From Mucilaginibacter sp. OK098 (GTDB lineage: Bacteria; Bacteroidota; Bacteroidia; Sphingobacteriales; Sphingobacteriaceae): DNA of 64,000 nt. The position numbers and the translations under genes are program-made. A model generated the notes under the pieces. That model searched no databases, was not told the origin of the DNA, and saw only the letters and a program-made list of their open reading frames with translations. The stretch covers positions 62,001 to 126,000 of the forward strand of contig NZ_FRCM01000001.1 in NCBI RefSeq assembly GCF_900142915.1, written 5' to 3'. Positions 56,303-64,000 of this stretch are shown here, one piece after another (positions within the stretch are counted from its first letter, which is position 1; each line of letters opens with the position of its first letter).

Positions 56303-56665
56303 ATGAATATTAAATATATACCGATTTATACCGATGACGTTGAAAAACAACTGCTTTTTTTTACCGAAAAGTTAGGACTTGAGATCTACGGATGTAAAAA
56401 TATCTTATTCGGCCAGGAATGTACCATTATAAAAACCAGGAATCCGGGTGTGTTTATATTGGTACTTAAACAGGCACAAAGTAATACTAAAACTCCCCCT
56501 ATAATTTTAAATACTGATGATTGTTTAAATGACTATCACAGCCTGAAGACTGCCGGAATTGACTTTTATAACGAACCGGAGTATTCGCCAATTGGCTTGG
56601 GGGCCGAATTCTCAGACCCATCGGGTAACCGTTATTTATTAATTGAAGAACGTATTTATAGTTAA
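56303..56665 (+). CDS. VOC (glyoxalase/bleomycin resistance) family protein
   Basis: 120 residues. Two beta-alpha-beta-beta-beta modules: IYTDDVEKQLLFFTEKLGL and GLGAEFSDPSGNRYLLIE. A metal-dependent small-molecule enzyme or binding protein. Upstream of the AraC gene by 22 bp, so probably one unit. Confidence 0.88.
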   Translation: MNIKYIPIYTDDVEKQLLFFTEKLGLEIYGCKNILFGQECTIIKTRNPGVFILVLKQAQSNTKTPPIILNTDDCLNDYHSLKTAGIDFYNEPEYSPIGLGAEFSDPSGNRYLLIEERIYS

Positions 56666-56687
56666 CCCTAATTAAATTTAACCTGCT

Positions 56688-57551
56688 ATGGAATACCTGA
56701 AAATATTAAAAAACAATAACGTAATATACAGTGGCACAAGGAGCCACAAACTTACCCAGCAGTCCAATACTGATTTTAGTATAAAGTTTGTGTTCTCGGG
56801 CAATGAAAATTACAGCATCGGGCGGCGAAATCTATCCATTTACCCCGACTCCTTTTTAATATTAAACAAGGGAACCAATTACACAAGCGCTGTTGATTGT
56901 GCGTTACCTGTGCACTCGTTTTCAATAAGCTTTGATGAAAAGTTTATGGATGATTTTAAAAATTGCTGGCAGCTAAAAGACGATACCCAGCTTAAACCAA
57001 ATTATAACAACAAGCAGGAAAGTGAATTTAGTGAAACTATATATCCGTTTAAGGGCGATCTGTTTTTTAATATTAAACATCTGAAATATCACCTTGATCA
57101 CGGTGTACAGGACGAAATGCTTATTAATGAGTATTTGCACCATTGCCTGATCAGCTATTTTAAATTATATAACGAAGAGATCTTTCAAAAAGCGGAGCGT
57201 CTTAATTTTTTAAACCGGAGCACTAAAATTGAAATATTGCGCAGGTTAAACCTGGCGAAAGAGTATTTATATACCAATTATAACAAAAACATTAGTCTTG
57301 ATGATTTGGCTGAATATTCGTGTTTATCTGTTAATCATCTTTTACGCACATTTAAACAAGCATTTTATTTAACACCGCACCAGTTTTTGGTGCAATTACG
57401 CCTGCAACGGGCACGGGTACTGTTAAAAAATACTGATTACCCTGTTAACGAGGTAGTAAGCCTGATAGGATTTGAATGCCCCAGTTCATTCATCAGGCTA
57501 TTCAGAGAACATTTTCAAACAACTCCTCTTAAATACAGGCAAAGTGCCTGA
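56688..57551 (+). CDS. AraC family transcriptional regulator
   Basis: 287 residues. N-terminal sensory domain, then HTH_AraC (ISLDDLAEYSCLSVNHLLRTFKQ, and ECPSSFIRLFREHF) ending in LKYRQSA. Second gene of a pair with the VOC protein and the nearest regulator to the SusCD pair. Confidence 0.88.
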   Translation: MEYLKILKNNNVIYSGTRSHKLTQQSNTDFSIKFVFSGNENYSIGRRNLSIYPDSFLILNKGTNYTSAVDCALPVHSFSISFDEKFMDDFKNCWQLKDDTQLKPNYNNKQESEFSETIYPFKGDLFFNIKHLKYHLDHGVQDEMLINEYLHHCLISYFKLYNEEIFQKAERLNFLNRSTKIEILRRLNLAKEYLYTNYNKNISLDDLAEYSCLSVNHLLRTFKQAFYLTPHQFLVQLRLQRARVLLKNTDYPVNEVVSLIGFECPSSFIRLFREHFQTTPLKYRQSA

Positions 57552-57573
57552 TTGAGGGGGTATTGTAAGGGCG

Positions 57574-57607
57574 ACCGGTAGTTTCACAGCTGCCGGTTTT
57601 TTTATGC
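57574..57607 (+). terminator. terminator after the AraC gene
   Basis: ACCGGTAG / GCTGCCGGT with a short loop, followed by TTTTTTTAT. Confidence 0.75.
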
Positions 57608-57858
57608 CCTGGTGTGTCAAAATTATCATAATGGTGATTGCTGCACATATGAGGGTGATTGCCGCACACCAGCCCGAAACCATTATGGTTAATATTACAA
57701 TTAGGCACTTACCGGCCCCGGTAATGTTGCTATTTATTAATTATTAACAGGCTACATTATGATGAAAAGTGCACCCACATAGCAAAATGCCAATGCTTTG
57801 AAAAAATACATTCAGCTTACATATTCACAGTAAGCCATTACACATCAATAAAAATAAT

Positions 57859-60800
57859 ATGAAAAAAAAATTACTTAGCATATGCTTGCTGTTATTAGCA
57901 GGGGTTTCCTTAGCAATAGCACAAAGCAAAAAAATCACTGGTAAGGTTACCGGTGACGATGGATTGCCGCTGCCGGCAGTATCCGTAAGGTTAGAGGCAA
58001 CTAACCAGGGCGTATTAACAAATAACAATGGCGATTATGAAATTACAGCCAGCGCCGGGCAGGTGCTTTCATTCTCATATATTGGATACACAACTTTTAA
58101 ATTAACCATTAGCGATGGCAGTTTATATAACGTGAAATTACTGGCCGATACCCACCTGCTTACCGAAGTTGTTGTAAAGGACAGCTATGGTTCACTTGCT
58201 AAAAAAGGGTATACAGGAGCCGCATCTGTTGTTAACGGGCGGCAAAACGAGAACAAGCCCTTCAGCTCGCCTATGGAATCGTTACAGGGTGAAGTTGCAG
58301 GCTTAAATATCACATCAAACTCGGGCCAGCCAGGCGCTGACGTACAGGTTCGTTTAAGGGGCGTAGGCTCAATTGGAGCAGGCTCAAACCCGCTTTATGT
58401 AATTGACGGAGCCATAATAAACTCAGGCGATCTGTCGTCCCTTACTACCTCAACAAACGTGCTTGCCGGTATAAACCAGGATGATATTGATAACATCACT
58501 GTGTTGAAAGATGCAGCCGCAACGGCTATTTACGGTTCGCGGGGCTCAAACGGCGTAATTGTAATAAATACCAAAAAAGGTAAGAATGGCAAAACCCAGG
58601 TACGTTTTGACACAGAGATAGGACGGACAAACAACCTGCCGCTACCTGAGGACGGTAAGCCGTTAACAGGGCCGCAGTTTAAAGAGTTGTTTATTGAAGG
58701 TTTAAGAAATTATGGGTATGGTGATGCTGCAATTGCTTCCGTATCAAAAAGCTATGGGTTGAACGGGCGCTATAATAACTGGTATGACCTGGTTACACGT
58801 AACGGCAGCCAGCAGCAATACAATTTGTCTGTATCCGGCGGAAGCGATAATACCCGTGTTTTTGCGTCTGGTGGCTATTTTAAACAGGATGCCACTACAA
58901 TAGGTTCAAAACTTAAAAGGATAAATGGCTTGCTGAACATTGATCATAACATCAGTAAACGTGTTACGCTTAACCTGAACATAAATGCATCAAACATCAT
59001 TCAAAATACACCAACTAATGGCGGAGCGTATGCAAACCCTATTTTAGCAGCCTATTTTTTGCGTCCGTTCCAACTGGCCCGGAATGACGATGGCTCTATC
59101 AATTCAAAAAGTTCGGGTGCAACAAATTTCTCCAGTACGTTTAACCCGTTATGGCTGGTAGGCAATGATAAAAACCAGGCTAATATTACCAGGATCTTAA
59201 GTACCGGCTCGGTAAAATGGAACATTTGGGATGAGCTTAATTTTACCTCATTTGCCAGTATTGATTATGACGCTTTAGAAGAAAATGTATATAATAACCC
59301 GATACAGGGCGATGGCGTATCAAGCGGCGGCAGCGCATATGATAACTATACACGTTATTTTAATTTCATCACCCGCAACCAGCTCGACTATAAGTACAAA
59401 ATTGGCGGCAGCGAAGATTTTACAATCAGTGCAACGGTAGGTTATGAAGCACAGAAAAACCAGGCTTACTTTTTGGTAACCAATGCAAATGGTTTCCCGG
59501 TTAGTCAGCCCACCCTTATTACCTCTATTAATGCTTCGGTTCCTATCCAGGCACAGGCCAGCTTTGGTAACTATACTTTTGATGCTATTTATTCAAGGGC
59601 CAGCATAAACTTTAAAAACAAGTATGTGCTTAGTGCAACTTACAGGCGGGACGGTTCATCAGTATTTGGCAGCAGTAGCCGCTATGGCGATTTTTACTCA
59701 ATAGGCGGTACCTGGAATTTGGATGAAGAAGATTTTTTCAGAAAACAGAGCATCTTTTCATCAACCAAGCTTCGCAGTTCGTACGGTACTACCGGTAACG
59801 CAAACTTTGGTAACAATAATTATTATTTTACCCAAACAACGGCCGCGTATGGCGCAAATTATGGCGGCGCGAACGGCCAGAACTTTAATAATATAGGTAA
59901 TCCGAATTTAACCTGGGAGTCGGCCCACAAATTTGATGTCGGTGTTGATTTTGGGTTTTTTAACGATCGTTTAAGCTTTGATGTTGATTATTACCACAAC
60001 AATATTAATAAACTGATCCAGGCTGTTCCAATCTCATTAACTACCGGCTTCCCTACAATTACGTCAAATGTTGGCGCTATGGTTAACAAAGGGTTTGAAT
60101 TTGAAATTAAAGGCGTACCCGTTAAAACGAAGGATTTTACCTGGAACACCAGCTTTAACATCGCCCTGAATAAAAATACAGTTACCCAACTATCTGATAA
60201 TTCTCCATATATCAGTGGTGTGTTCAGGGTAAATGAAGGCCGGGACTTTTATACCTATTACATGCGCCAGTATGCCGGGGTTGACCCTGCTAACGGTGAC
60301 GCACTATGGTATACCGATGCTTCGAAAAAAGCTACCACCAACAATTATAGTGACGCAGCCCGTGTAGCAGCTAAACAGGCAGACCCGAAAGGATTTGGAG
60401 GTTTTAACAACACTTTTACCTATAAAGGCATCACGTTATCTGCAGATGTATATTACAATTTCGGCAACTATGTTTTTGATAGTTTCGCTTATTACCTGGC
60501 CGATGGTACTTATTTGCCTAATAACAGGTACCAGTATGTTTATACCCGCAGGTGGACTACCCCGGGCCAGATAACTGATGTTCCGAAAGTTGTGCTGGGC
60601 GGTACAAATGATGGCGAATCGTCAGATATATCATCCAGGTTTTTATATAAAGGTGATTATATCCGCCTGAAAAACCTTACAGTTGGTTATGATTTTAAAA
60701 ACATTGATTACTTGAAGAAGGCAGGAATAACCAGGCTGTACCTGTACGGACGGGGAACCAACTTATTTACTAAAACCTATGATAAGCATTTACCATTTGA

Positions 60801-60885
60801 CCCTGAAGTAGGTGTAACAGGTATAAGCAACCTGGAAGTTCCGCAGGTTAGAACATTCACAATAGGTTTAAATGTTGGACTATAA
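57859..60885 (+). CDS. SusC/RagA family TonB-linked outer-membrane protein
   Basis: 1008 residues. Signal peptide (CLLLLAGVSLAIAQS), carboxypeptidase-like domain (KKITGKVTGDDGLPLPAVSV), plug with ISVLKDAAATAIYGSRGSNG-type motif (TVLKDAAATAIYG), then barrel. The C-terminus ends TFTIGLNVGL, a proper aromatic-type barrel end. Imports a substrate, usually a glycan or peptide, across the outer membrane with the downstream SusD. Eleven bases from SusD. Confidence 0.93.
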   Translation: MKKKLLSICLLLLAGVSLAIAQSKKITGKVTGDDGLPLPAVSVRLEATNQGVLTNNNGDYEITASAGQVLSFSYIGYTTFKLTISDGSLYNVKLLADTHLLTEVVVKDSYGSLAKKGYTGAASVVNGRQNENKPFSSPMESLQGEVAGLNITSNSGQPGADVQVRLRGVGSIGAGSNPLYVIDGAIINSGDLSSLTTSTNVLAGINQDDIDNITVLKDAAATAIYGSRGSNGVIVINTKKGKNGKTQVRFDTEIGRTNNLPLPEDGKPLTGPQFKELFIEGLRNYGYGDAAIASVSKSYGLNGRYNNWYDLVTRNGSQQQYNLSVSGGSDNTRVFASGGYFKQDATTIGSKLKRINGLLNIDHNISKRVTLNLNINASNIIQNTPTNGGAYANPILAAYFLRPFQLARNDDGSINSKSSGATNFSSTFNPLWLVGNDKNQANITRILSTGSVKWNIWDELNFTSFASIDYDALEENVYNNPIQGDGVSSGGSAYDNYTRYFNFITRNQLDYKYKIGGSEDFTISATVGYEAQKNQAYFLVTNANGFPVSQPTLITSINASVPIQAQASFGNYTFDAIYSRASINFKNKYVLSATYRRDGSSVFGSSSRYGDFYSIGGTWNLDEEDFFRKQSIFSSTKLRSSYGTTGNANFGNNNYYFTQTTAAYGANYGGANGQNFNNIGNPNLTWESAHKFDVGVDFGFFNDRLSFDVDYYHNNINKLIQAVPISLTTGFPTITSNVGAMVNKGFEFEIKGVPVKTKDFTWNTSFNIALNKNTVTQLSDNSPYISGVFRVNEGRDFYTYYMRQYAGVDPANGDALWYTDASKKATTNNYSDAARVAAKQADPKGFGGFNNTFTYKGITLSADVYYNFGNYVFDSFAYYLADGTYLPNNRYQYVYTRRWTTPGQITDVPKVVLGGTNDGESSDISSRFLYKGDYIRLKNLTVGYDFKNIDYLKKAGITRLYLYGRGTNLFTKTYDKHLPFDPEVGVTGISNLEVPQVRTFTIGLNVGL

Positions 60886-60896
60886 AAAATAAGAAA

Positions 60897-62327
60897 ATGA
60901 AAAAATTATATATCTGTTTGTCACTCGCGGCTATAACTGCGCTGGCATCCTGCAAAAAAGAATTCCTGAACCAAAGTCCGCCGGCGGCTATCCCAATAAG
61001 CGGAGCTATAAAAACGCCTACTGATTTAAATGAAGCTGTAAATGGTATGTATGCCGCCATGAGCCGTACCAACTTCTTCGGGCGTGATATCCCAATATTG
61101 GGCGATTTGCTGGCTGATAATATTTACATCAGTTATAACAACTCGGGCCGGTACCAGTCCGAAAATAATTATACGTTTACTGCCACTAACGGCGAGGCTA
61201 ATGATATTTATTCGCAAGGATATTATTCCATATTACAGGCTAACCGCATTATTGCCGCAAATGTGGCTTCAAACGACGATGTGAAACAGCTTAAAGGCGA
61301 AGCTTACGCGGCAAGAGCTCTTTGTTACCTTGAGCTGGTTAACTTTTTCGCCAAACCATATACTGTGGATCCGAATGCGGATGGAGTGCCAATTATAACA
61401 GCGCCAACAAGCCCGGCAACAGCGTTTACAAAACCTGCAAGGGCAAAGGTATCTGAGGTGTATAATAAAATAATAAGCGATTTGGACAGCGCTTTTATGC
61501 TTATGCCCGAAGCCGGAACATCATTACATAAAACCAATTCTTATTACATAGCCAAGCATGCGGTTAAAGCTATTGAAGCCCGGGTATATTTGTACAAAGG
61601 CGATTATGTTAATGCAAAAACAGCCGCGCTTGACGTTGTTAATAACGGTGGATATACGCTAACAACTGCCGATAACCTTGTTGCATACTGGGCAAATCCA
61701 AGCGGCGTATCAAACGGTATGGAAACTATATTTGAGCTGGCCTTAACAACTGCTAATAATAACAATTTTGATGGTTTAGATTATTTTTATTCGCAGGATG
61801 GTTATGGAGATGCACTGGTTACGAAGGACCTTTATAGTAAATATGCCGTAACGGATGCGCGTAAAGGATTAATATATGAAGGTGATCACCTGGGCGACCC
61901 CGCATTGGTAAACAATAAGTATAGTAATGTTACTAACCCGAGCGATAAGGATGATATTAAGATTATCCGTTACGCAGAAGTATTGCTTACCCTTGCTGAA
62001 AGTTATGCCCACACTGGTGATAATGCCAATGCTTTAATTTATTTGAATCAGTTAGCAAAACAACGCGATCCGGCATTTACAGGGTACGCTTCAACCGGTG
62101 CACAACTGATAACTGATATACTTAATGAAAGAAGAAAAGAGCTTGCCTTTGAGGGCTTGAGGTACTTTGATTTTACCAGGTTAAACCTGCCAATTGATCG
62201 CCCTCAGCAGGATGATTCAGCACCATCACTTGAAAATATCCCCGTTGGGTTTAACAAACGGATCTTGCCAATTCCGCAGGCCGAAATTGATGCCAATTCA
62301 AATACAAAACAAAACCCCGGCTATTAA
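60897..62327 (+). CDS. RagB/SusD family lipoprotein
   Basis: 476 residues, lipobox ALASC (Cys19). SusD-like TPR scaffold, with YAARALCYLELVNFFAKPY at the conserved early helix and ILNERRKELAFEGLRYFDFTRL near the C-terminus. Binds the substrate at the cell surface for SusC. No glycan hydrolase follows. Confidence 0.93.
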   Translation: MKKLYICLSLAAITALASCKKEFLNQSPPAAIPISGAIKTPTDLNEAVNGMYAAMSRTNFFGRDIPILGDLLADNIYISYNNSGRYQSENNYTFTATNGEANDIYSQGYYSILQANRIIAANVASNDDVKQLKGEAYAARALCYLELVNFFAKPYTVDPNADGVPIITAPTSPATAFTKPARAKVSEVYNKIISDLDSAFMLMPEAGTSLHKTNSYYIAKHAVKAIEARVYLYKGDYVNAKTAALDVVNNGGYTLTTADNLVAYWANPSGVSNGMETIFELALTTANNNNFDGLDYFYSQDGYGDALVTKDLYSKYAVTDARKGLIYEGDHLGDPALVNNKYSNVTNPSDKDDIKIIRYAEVLLTLAESYAHTGDNANALIYLNQLAKQRDPAFTGYASTGAQLITDILNERRKELAFEGLRYFDFTRLNLPIDRPQQDDSAPSLENIPVGFNKRILPIPQAEIDANSNTKQNPGY

Positions 62328-62346
62328 AATTGATAGTGAAAAAATG

Positions 62347-62383
62347 AAGCAGGCTGATTATCAGCCTGCTTTTGTTGTTTTTA
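62347..62383 (+). terminator. terminator of the susCD unit
   Basis: AAGCAGGCTGA, TTA loop, TCAGCCTGCTT, then T-rich. A perfect 11-bp stem, 20 bases past the stop. Confidence 0.88.
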
Positions 62384-62507
62384 TAATGGATGTTTATATT
62401 ACTTTTTATAGGGTGATTTTCACATGTTTAGCTAAGCGCCAATAGTTTATGTTTGCAATACCACCAGATAGTTTGTCGTTAAACATTTGGTCAGTTAATA
62501 GTTAATA

Positions 62508-62542
62508 AAAAAAGTCAGCCACGCGAGGTGGGTGACTTTTTT
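62508..62542. terminator. bidirectional hairpin
   Basis: AAAAAAGTCAGCCAC / GTGGGTGACTTTTTT around CGCGA; usable in both directions, it lies between the susCD unit and the minus-strand small gene. Confidence 0.75.
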
Positions 62543-62633
62543 CGTGTATATATAACAATGAATAGTATTGATCCGGCGAATATGAAAGGTGCTGTGACCA
62601 ATGATTAATTACCAATGGCTAACCAGCAATTAA

Positions 62634-62822
62634 CTAGGCTTTTGGCGATTTTTTAACACAGGTGGCCCTGGCAATTTTATTTTGATTGCAGCAGCATTTT
62701 TTAACAGTAATTGTTTTATGGTCGGCATGGTAAAAAAGATCATACTTTGCCAGCTGACTACACTCCAAAAGCGAACTGGCAAGCAAGCCACCGGTTACTG
62801 TGATAAATATTAAAGCTTTCAT
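62634..62822 (-). CDS. small exported Cys-rich protein (possible)
   Basis: 62 residues. N-terminal hydrophobic stretch (ALIFITVTGGLLASSLL) like a short signal peptide, followed by a Cys-bearing segment (Glu-Cys-Ser; then KKCCCNQ; then a further Cys). Basic C-terminus. No recognised family, but the frame has a proper ATG, no competing frame and the usual signal layout. Confidence 0.5.
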   Translation of the reverse strand: MKALIFITVTGGLLASSLLECSQLAKYDLFYHADHKTITVKKCCCNQNKIARATCVKKSPKA

Positions 62823-62904
62823 GTTTGGGTTGATTTAGTTTATATGACGATAATTATTGAAAATAATTACAATAAATGAATAAATAGTGATTTTCGCATA
62901 TTAT

Positions 62905-64000
62905 TTACTCTGTTTTTAAGCTCTTTATCGGGTTAGCAAGCGCTGCTTTTACCGATTGGAAGCTTACCGTAAATAAAGTGATTGCTATAGCGCCCAAACC
63001 GGTTAATACAAAGATCCAGCCGGAGATTGTAGACCTGTAATCAAAGTGCAGCAACCAGTTGTGCATCAGGTACCAGGCAACCGGGGTTGAGATCAATATT
63101 GAAATGGTAACCAGCCTGATGAAATCAGTGGATAACATGCTCCAAAGATTAAATACCGAAGCGCCTAACACTTTGCGCACACCAATTTCCTTTACCCGCT
63201 GTTCAGCCATAAATGATGCCATCCCAAATAAGCCAAGGCAGCTGATCAGGATAGCCAGGCTGGCAAAAAATGCAGCCAGCTTACCCACACGCTGTTCATT
63301 ACCAAATTTTTTGGCATAAATCTGGTCAACAAAATTGTATTCAAACGGTTGCTCGGGATTAAAGCGCTTAAATATTGGCTCAATAGTTTCCACAGCTTTA
63401 TTTGCGCTTATTTTAGGGTTTATTTTAAGCAATACTGTGCTCCCCGGGCCCTTGTTAAGAAAAAATACTGATGGCTTTACCTGTCCATATGGCGAATCGA
63501 CAATAATATCCTTTATTACACCCACTATTTTGAATTGGTTTCCGTAATATTTTATATAGTCATTCACAGGGTTTTTAAGCCCCATAAATTTCACCGCAGC
63601 TTCATTAATCACCACTGCTGATGAGTCGGATATGAATTCCCTGGAAAAATCGCGGCCACCTTTAAATTGCCAGCCGGCTGTTTTGCCATATTCAGGTGAT
63701 ACTGCCGCTTGCTGAAAATCCACACTAAGGTTAGGGTCCTTATCTTTCCATTCAATAGCGCTTGTGCTGCCTGCCGATGAAGTAGGGGCAACATCGCCTT
63801 CGGCCATAGAAACTACAGCACCTGTTTTAAATAGCTCGTCTTTTACCGCTTCATAATTTTTATGGATATCCTGTGTCCCAATTGGAACAGATACCAAACC
63901 GTCGCGGCTATAACCCACAGGCCTGTCCTCGGCAAACTTTATCTGGCGGAAAACCACTACAGTACCAACAATAAGCGTGATTGATACTGTAAACTGAACC
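62905..64000 (-). CDS. FtsX/MacB-type ABC transporter permease (5' end outside window)
   Basis: The frame is open to the window edge (the GTG at 63957 is internal; the preceding residues read QFTVSITLIVGTVVVFRQI, a membrane span). A large periplasmic MacB-like domain, then three C-terminal spans (ASLAILISCLGLFGMASF, ISILISTPVAWYLM, FVLTGLGAIAITLFTVSF) and the motif KEIGVRKVLGAS. It is the last part of a permease of the MacB family. Confidence 0.88.
   Translation of the reverse strand, partial: VQFTVSITLIVGTVVVFRQIKFAEDRPVGYSRDGLVSVPIGTQDIHKNYEAVKDELFKTGAVVSMAEGDVAPTSSAGSTSAIEWKDKDPNLSVDFQQAAVSPEYGKTAGWQFKGGRDFSREFISDSSAVVINEAAVKFMGLKNPVNDYIKYYGNQFKIVGVIKDIIVDSPYGQVKPSVFFLNKGPGSTVLLKINPKISANKAVETIEPIFKRFNPEQPFEYNFVDQIYAKKFGNEQRVGKLAAFFASLAILISCLGLFGMASFMAEQRVKEIGVRKVLGASVFNLWSMLSTDFIRLVTISILISTPVAWYLMHNWLLHFDYRSTISGWIFVLTGLGAIAITLFTVSFQSVKAALANPIKSLKTE

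Overview
The window looks like chromosome of a Bacteroidota bacterium of the family Sphingobacteriaceae, most like Mucilaginibacter or a close relative. This is inferred from gene content, not from a search. Support: a SusC/SusD pair, a short primary sigma factor without region 1.1, the DUF3822-rsmD pair, pyrE divergent from a NUDIX gene, promoters of the TTG / TAnnTTTG type, and few Shine-Dalgarno sites. Most of the window is ordinary chromosome on both strands in short operons.

Layout. 1-7.1 kb: 3' end of a GDSL esterase/hydrolase fusion, an AraC regulator, a secreted DUF1579-like protein, two alkylation-repair proteins (AlkD-like and YcaQ-like), and an aldo-keto reductase with its AraC regulator. 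7.4-12 kb: tRNA-Lys, an ABC-F ATPase, a SRPBCC protein, pyrE, NUDIX, coaD. 12.2-17.5 kb: an operon resembling the mycobacterial decaprenylphosphoryl-arabinose pathway (UbiA-type DPPR synthase, DprE1, DprE2, HAD phosphatase), facing a GT-C-like membrane protein. 17.6-31.6 kb: rsmD, DUF3822, acyltransferase, RecD-like helicase, CDF transporter, FMN reductase, S9 and M28 peptidases, DUF4397 lipoprotein, YciF-like ferritin fold, YjdF-like protein, two small exported or membrane proteins. 31.7-42.5 kb: an IlvD/Edd dehydratase with an SDR, rpoD, csp, DUF92, another SDR, Dabb, DHA2 MFS pump, TonB-dependent receptor.

42.5-46.6 kb is an accessory island: a membrane/coiled-coil protein, a zinc-ribbon/toprim primase-like protein (DUF6371 type) and a RepA/RecA-like ATPase. 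Oppositely oriented copies of a GC-rich repeat bound it, and two 56-nt hairpins whose arms have changed together flank the ATPase gene. 46.6-52 kb: cardiolipin synthase, an amidase paired with a membrane protein, an RRM protein, a stand-alone CHC2 zinc finger, a secreted NTF2-like protein. 52.4-64 kb: a propeller-type sensor kinase with its LuxR regulator, VOC and AraC genes, a SusCD pair, a small Cys-rich peptide, and an FtsX-type permease cut by the window end.

The most unusual feature is a set of dispersed elements built from 7-8 bp words in several 'dialects' (AGTCAAGAATCAAG; AGTCCGAAAGTCGG; ATTAGTC; AGTTGGCAGT; GATTAGAGA; GGCTATGAACCATCAAC). Many fold as long hairpins and most abut stop codons. 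Several sit in frame inside the primase-like gene at 43269-44828, and one forms the C-terminus of the MFS pump. The layout recalls Rickettsia palindromic elements, and I know of no description of it in this phylum.
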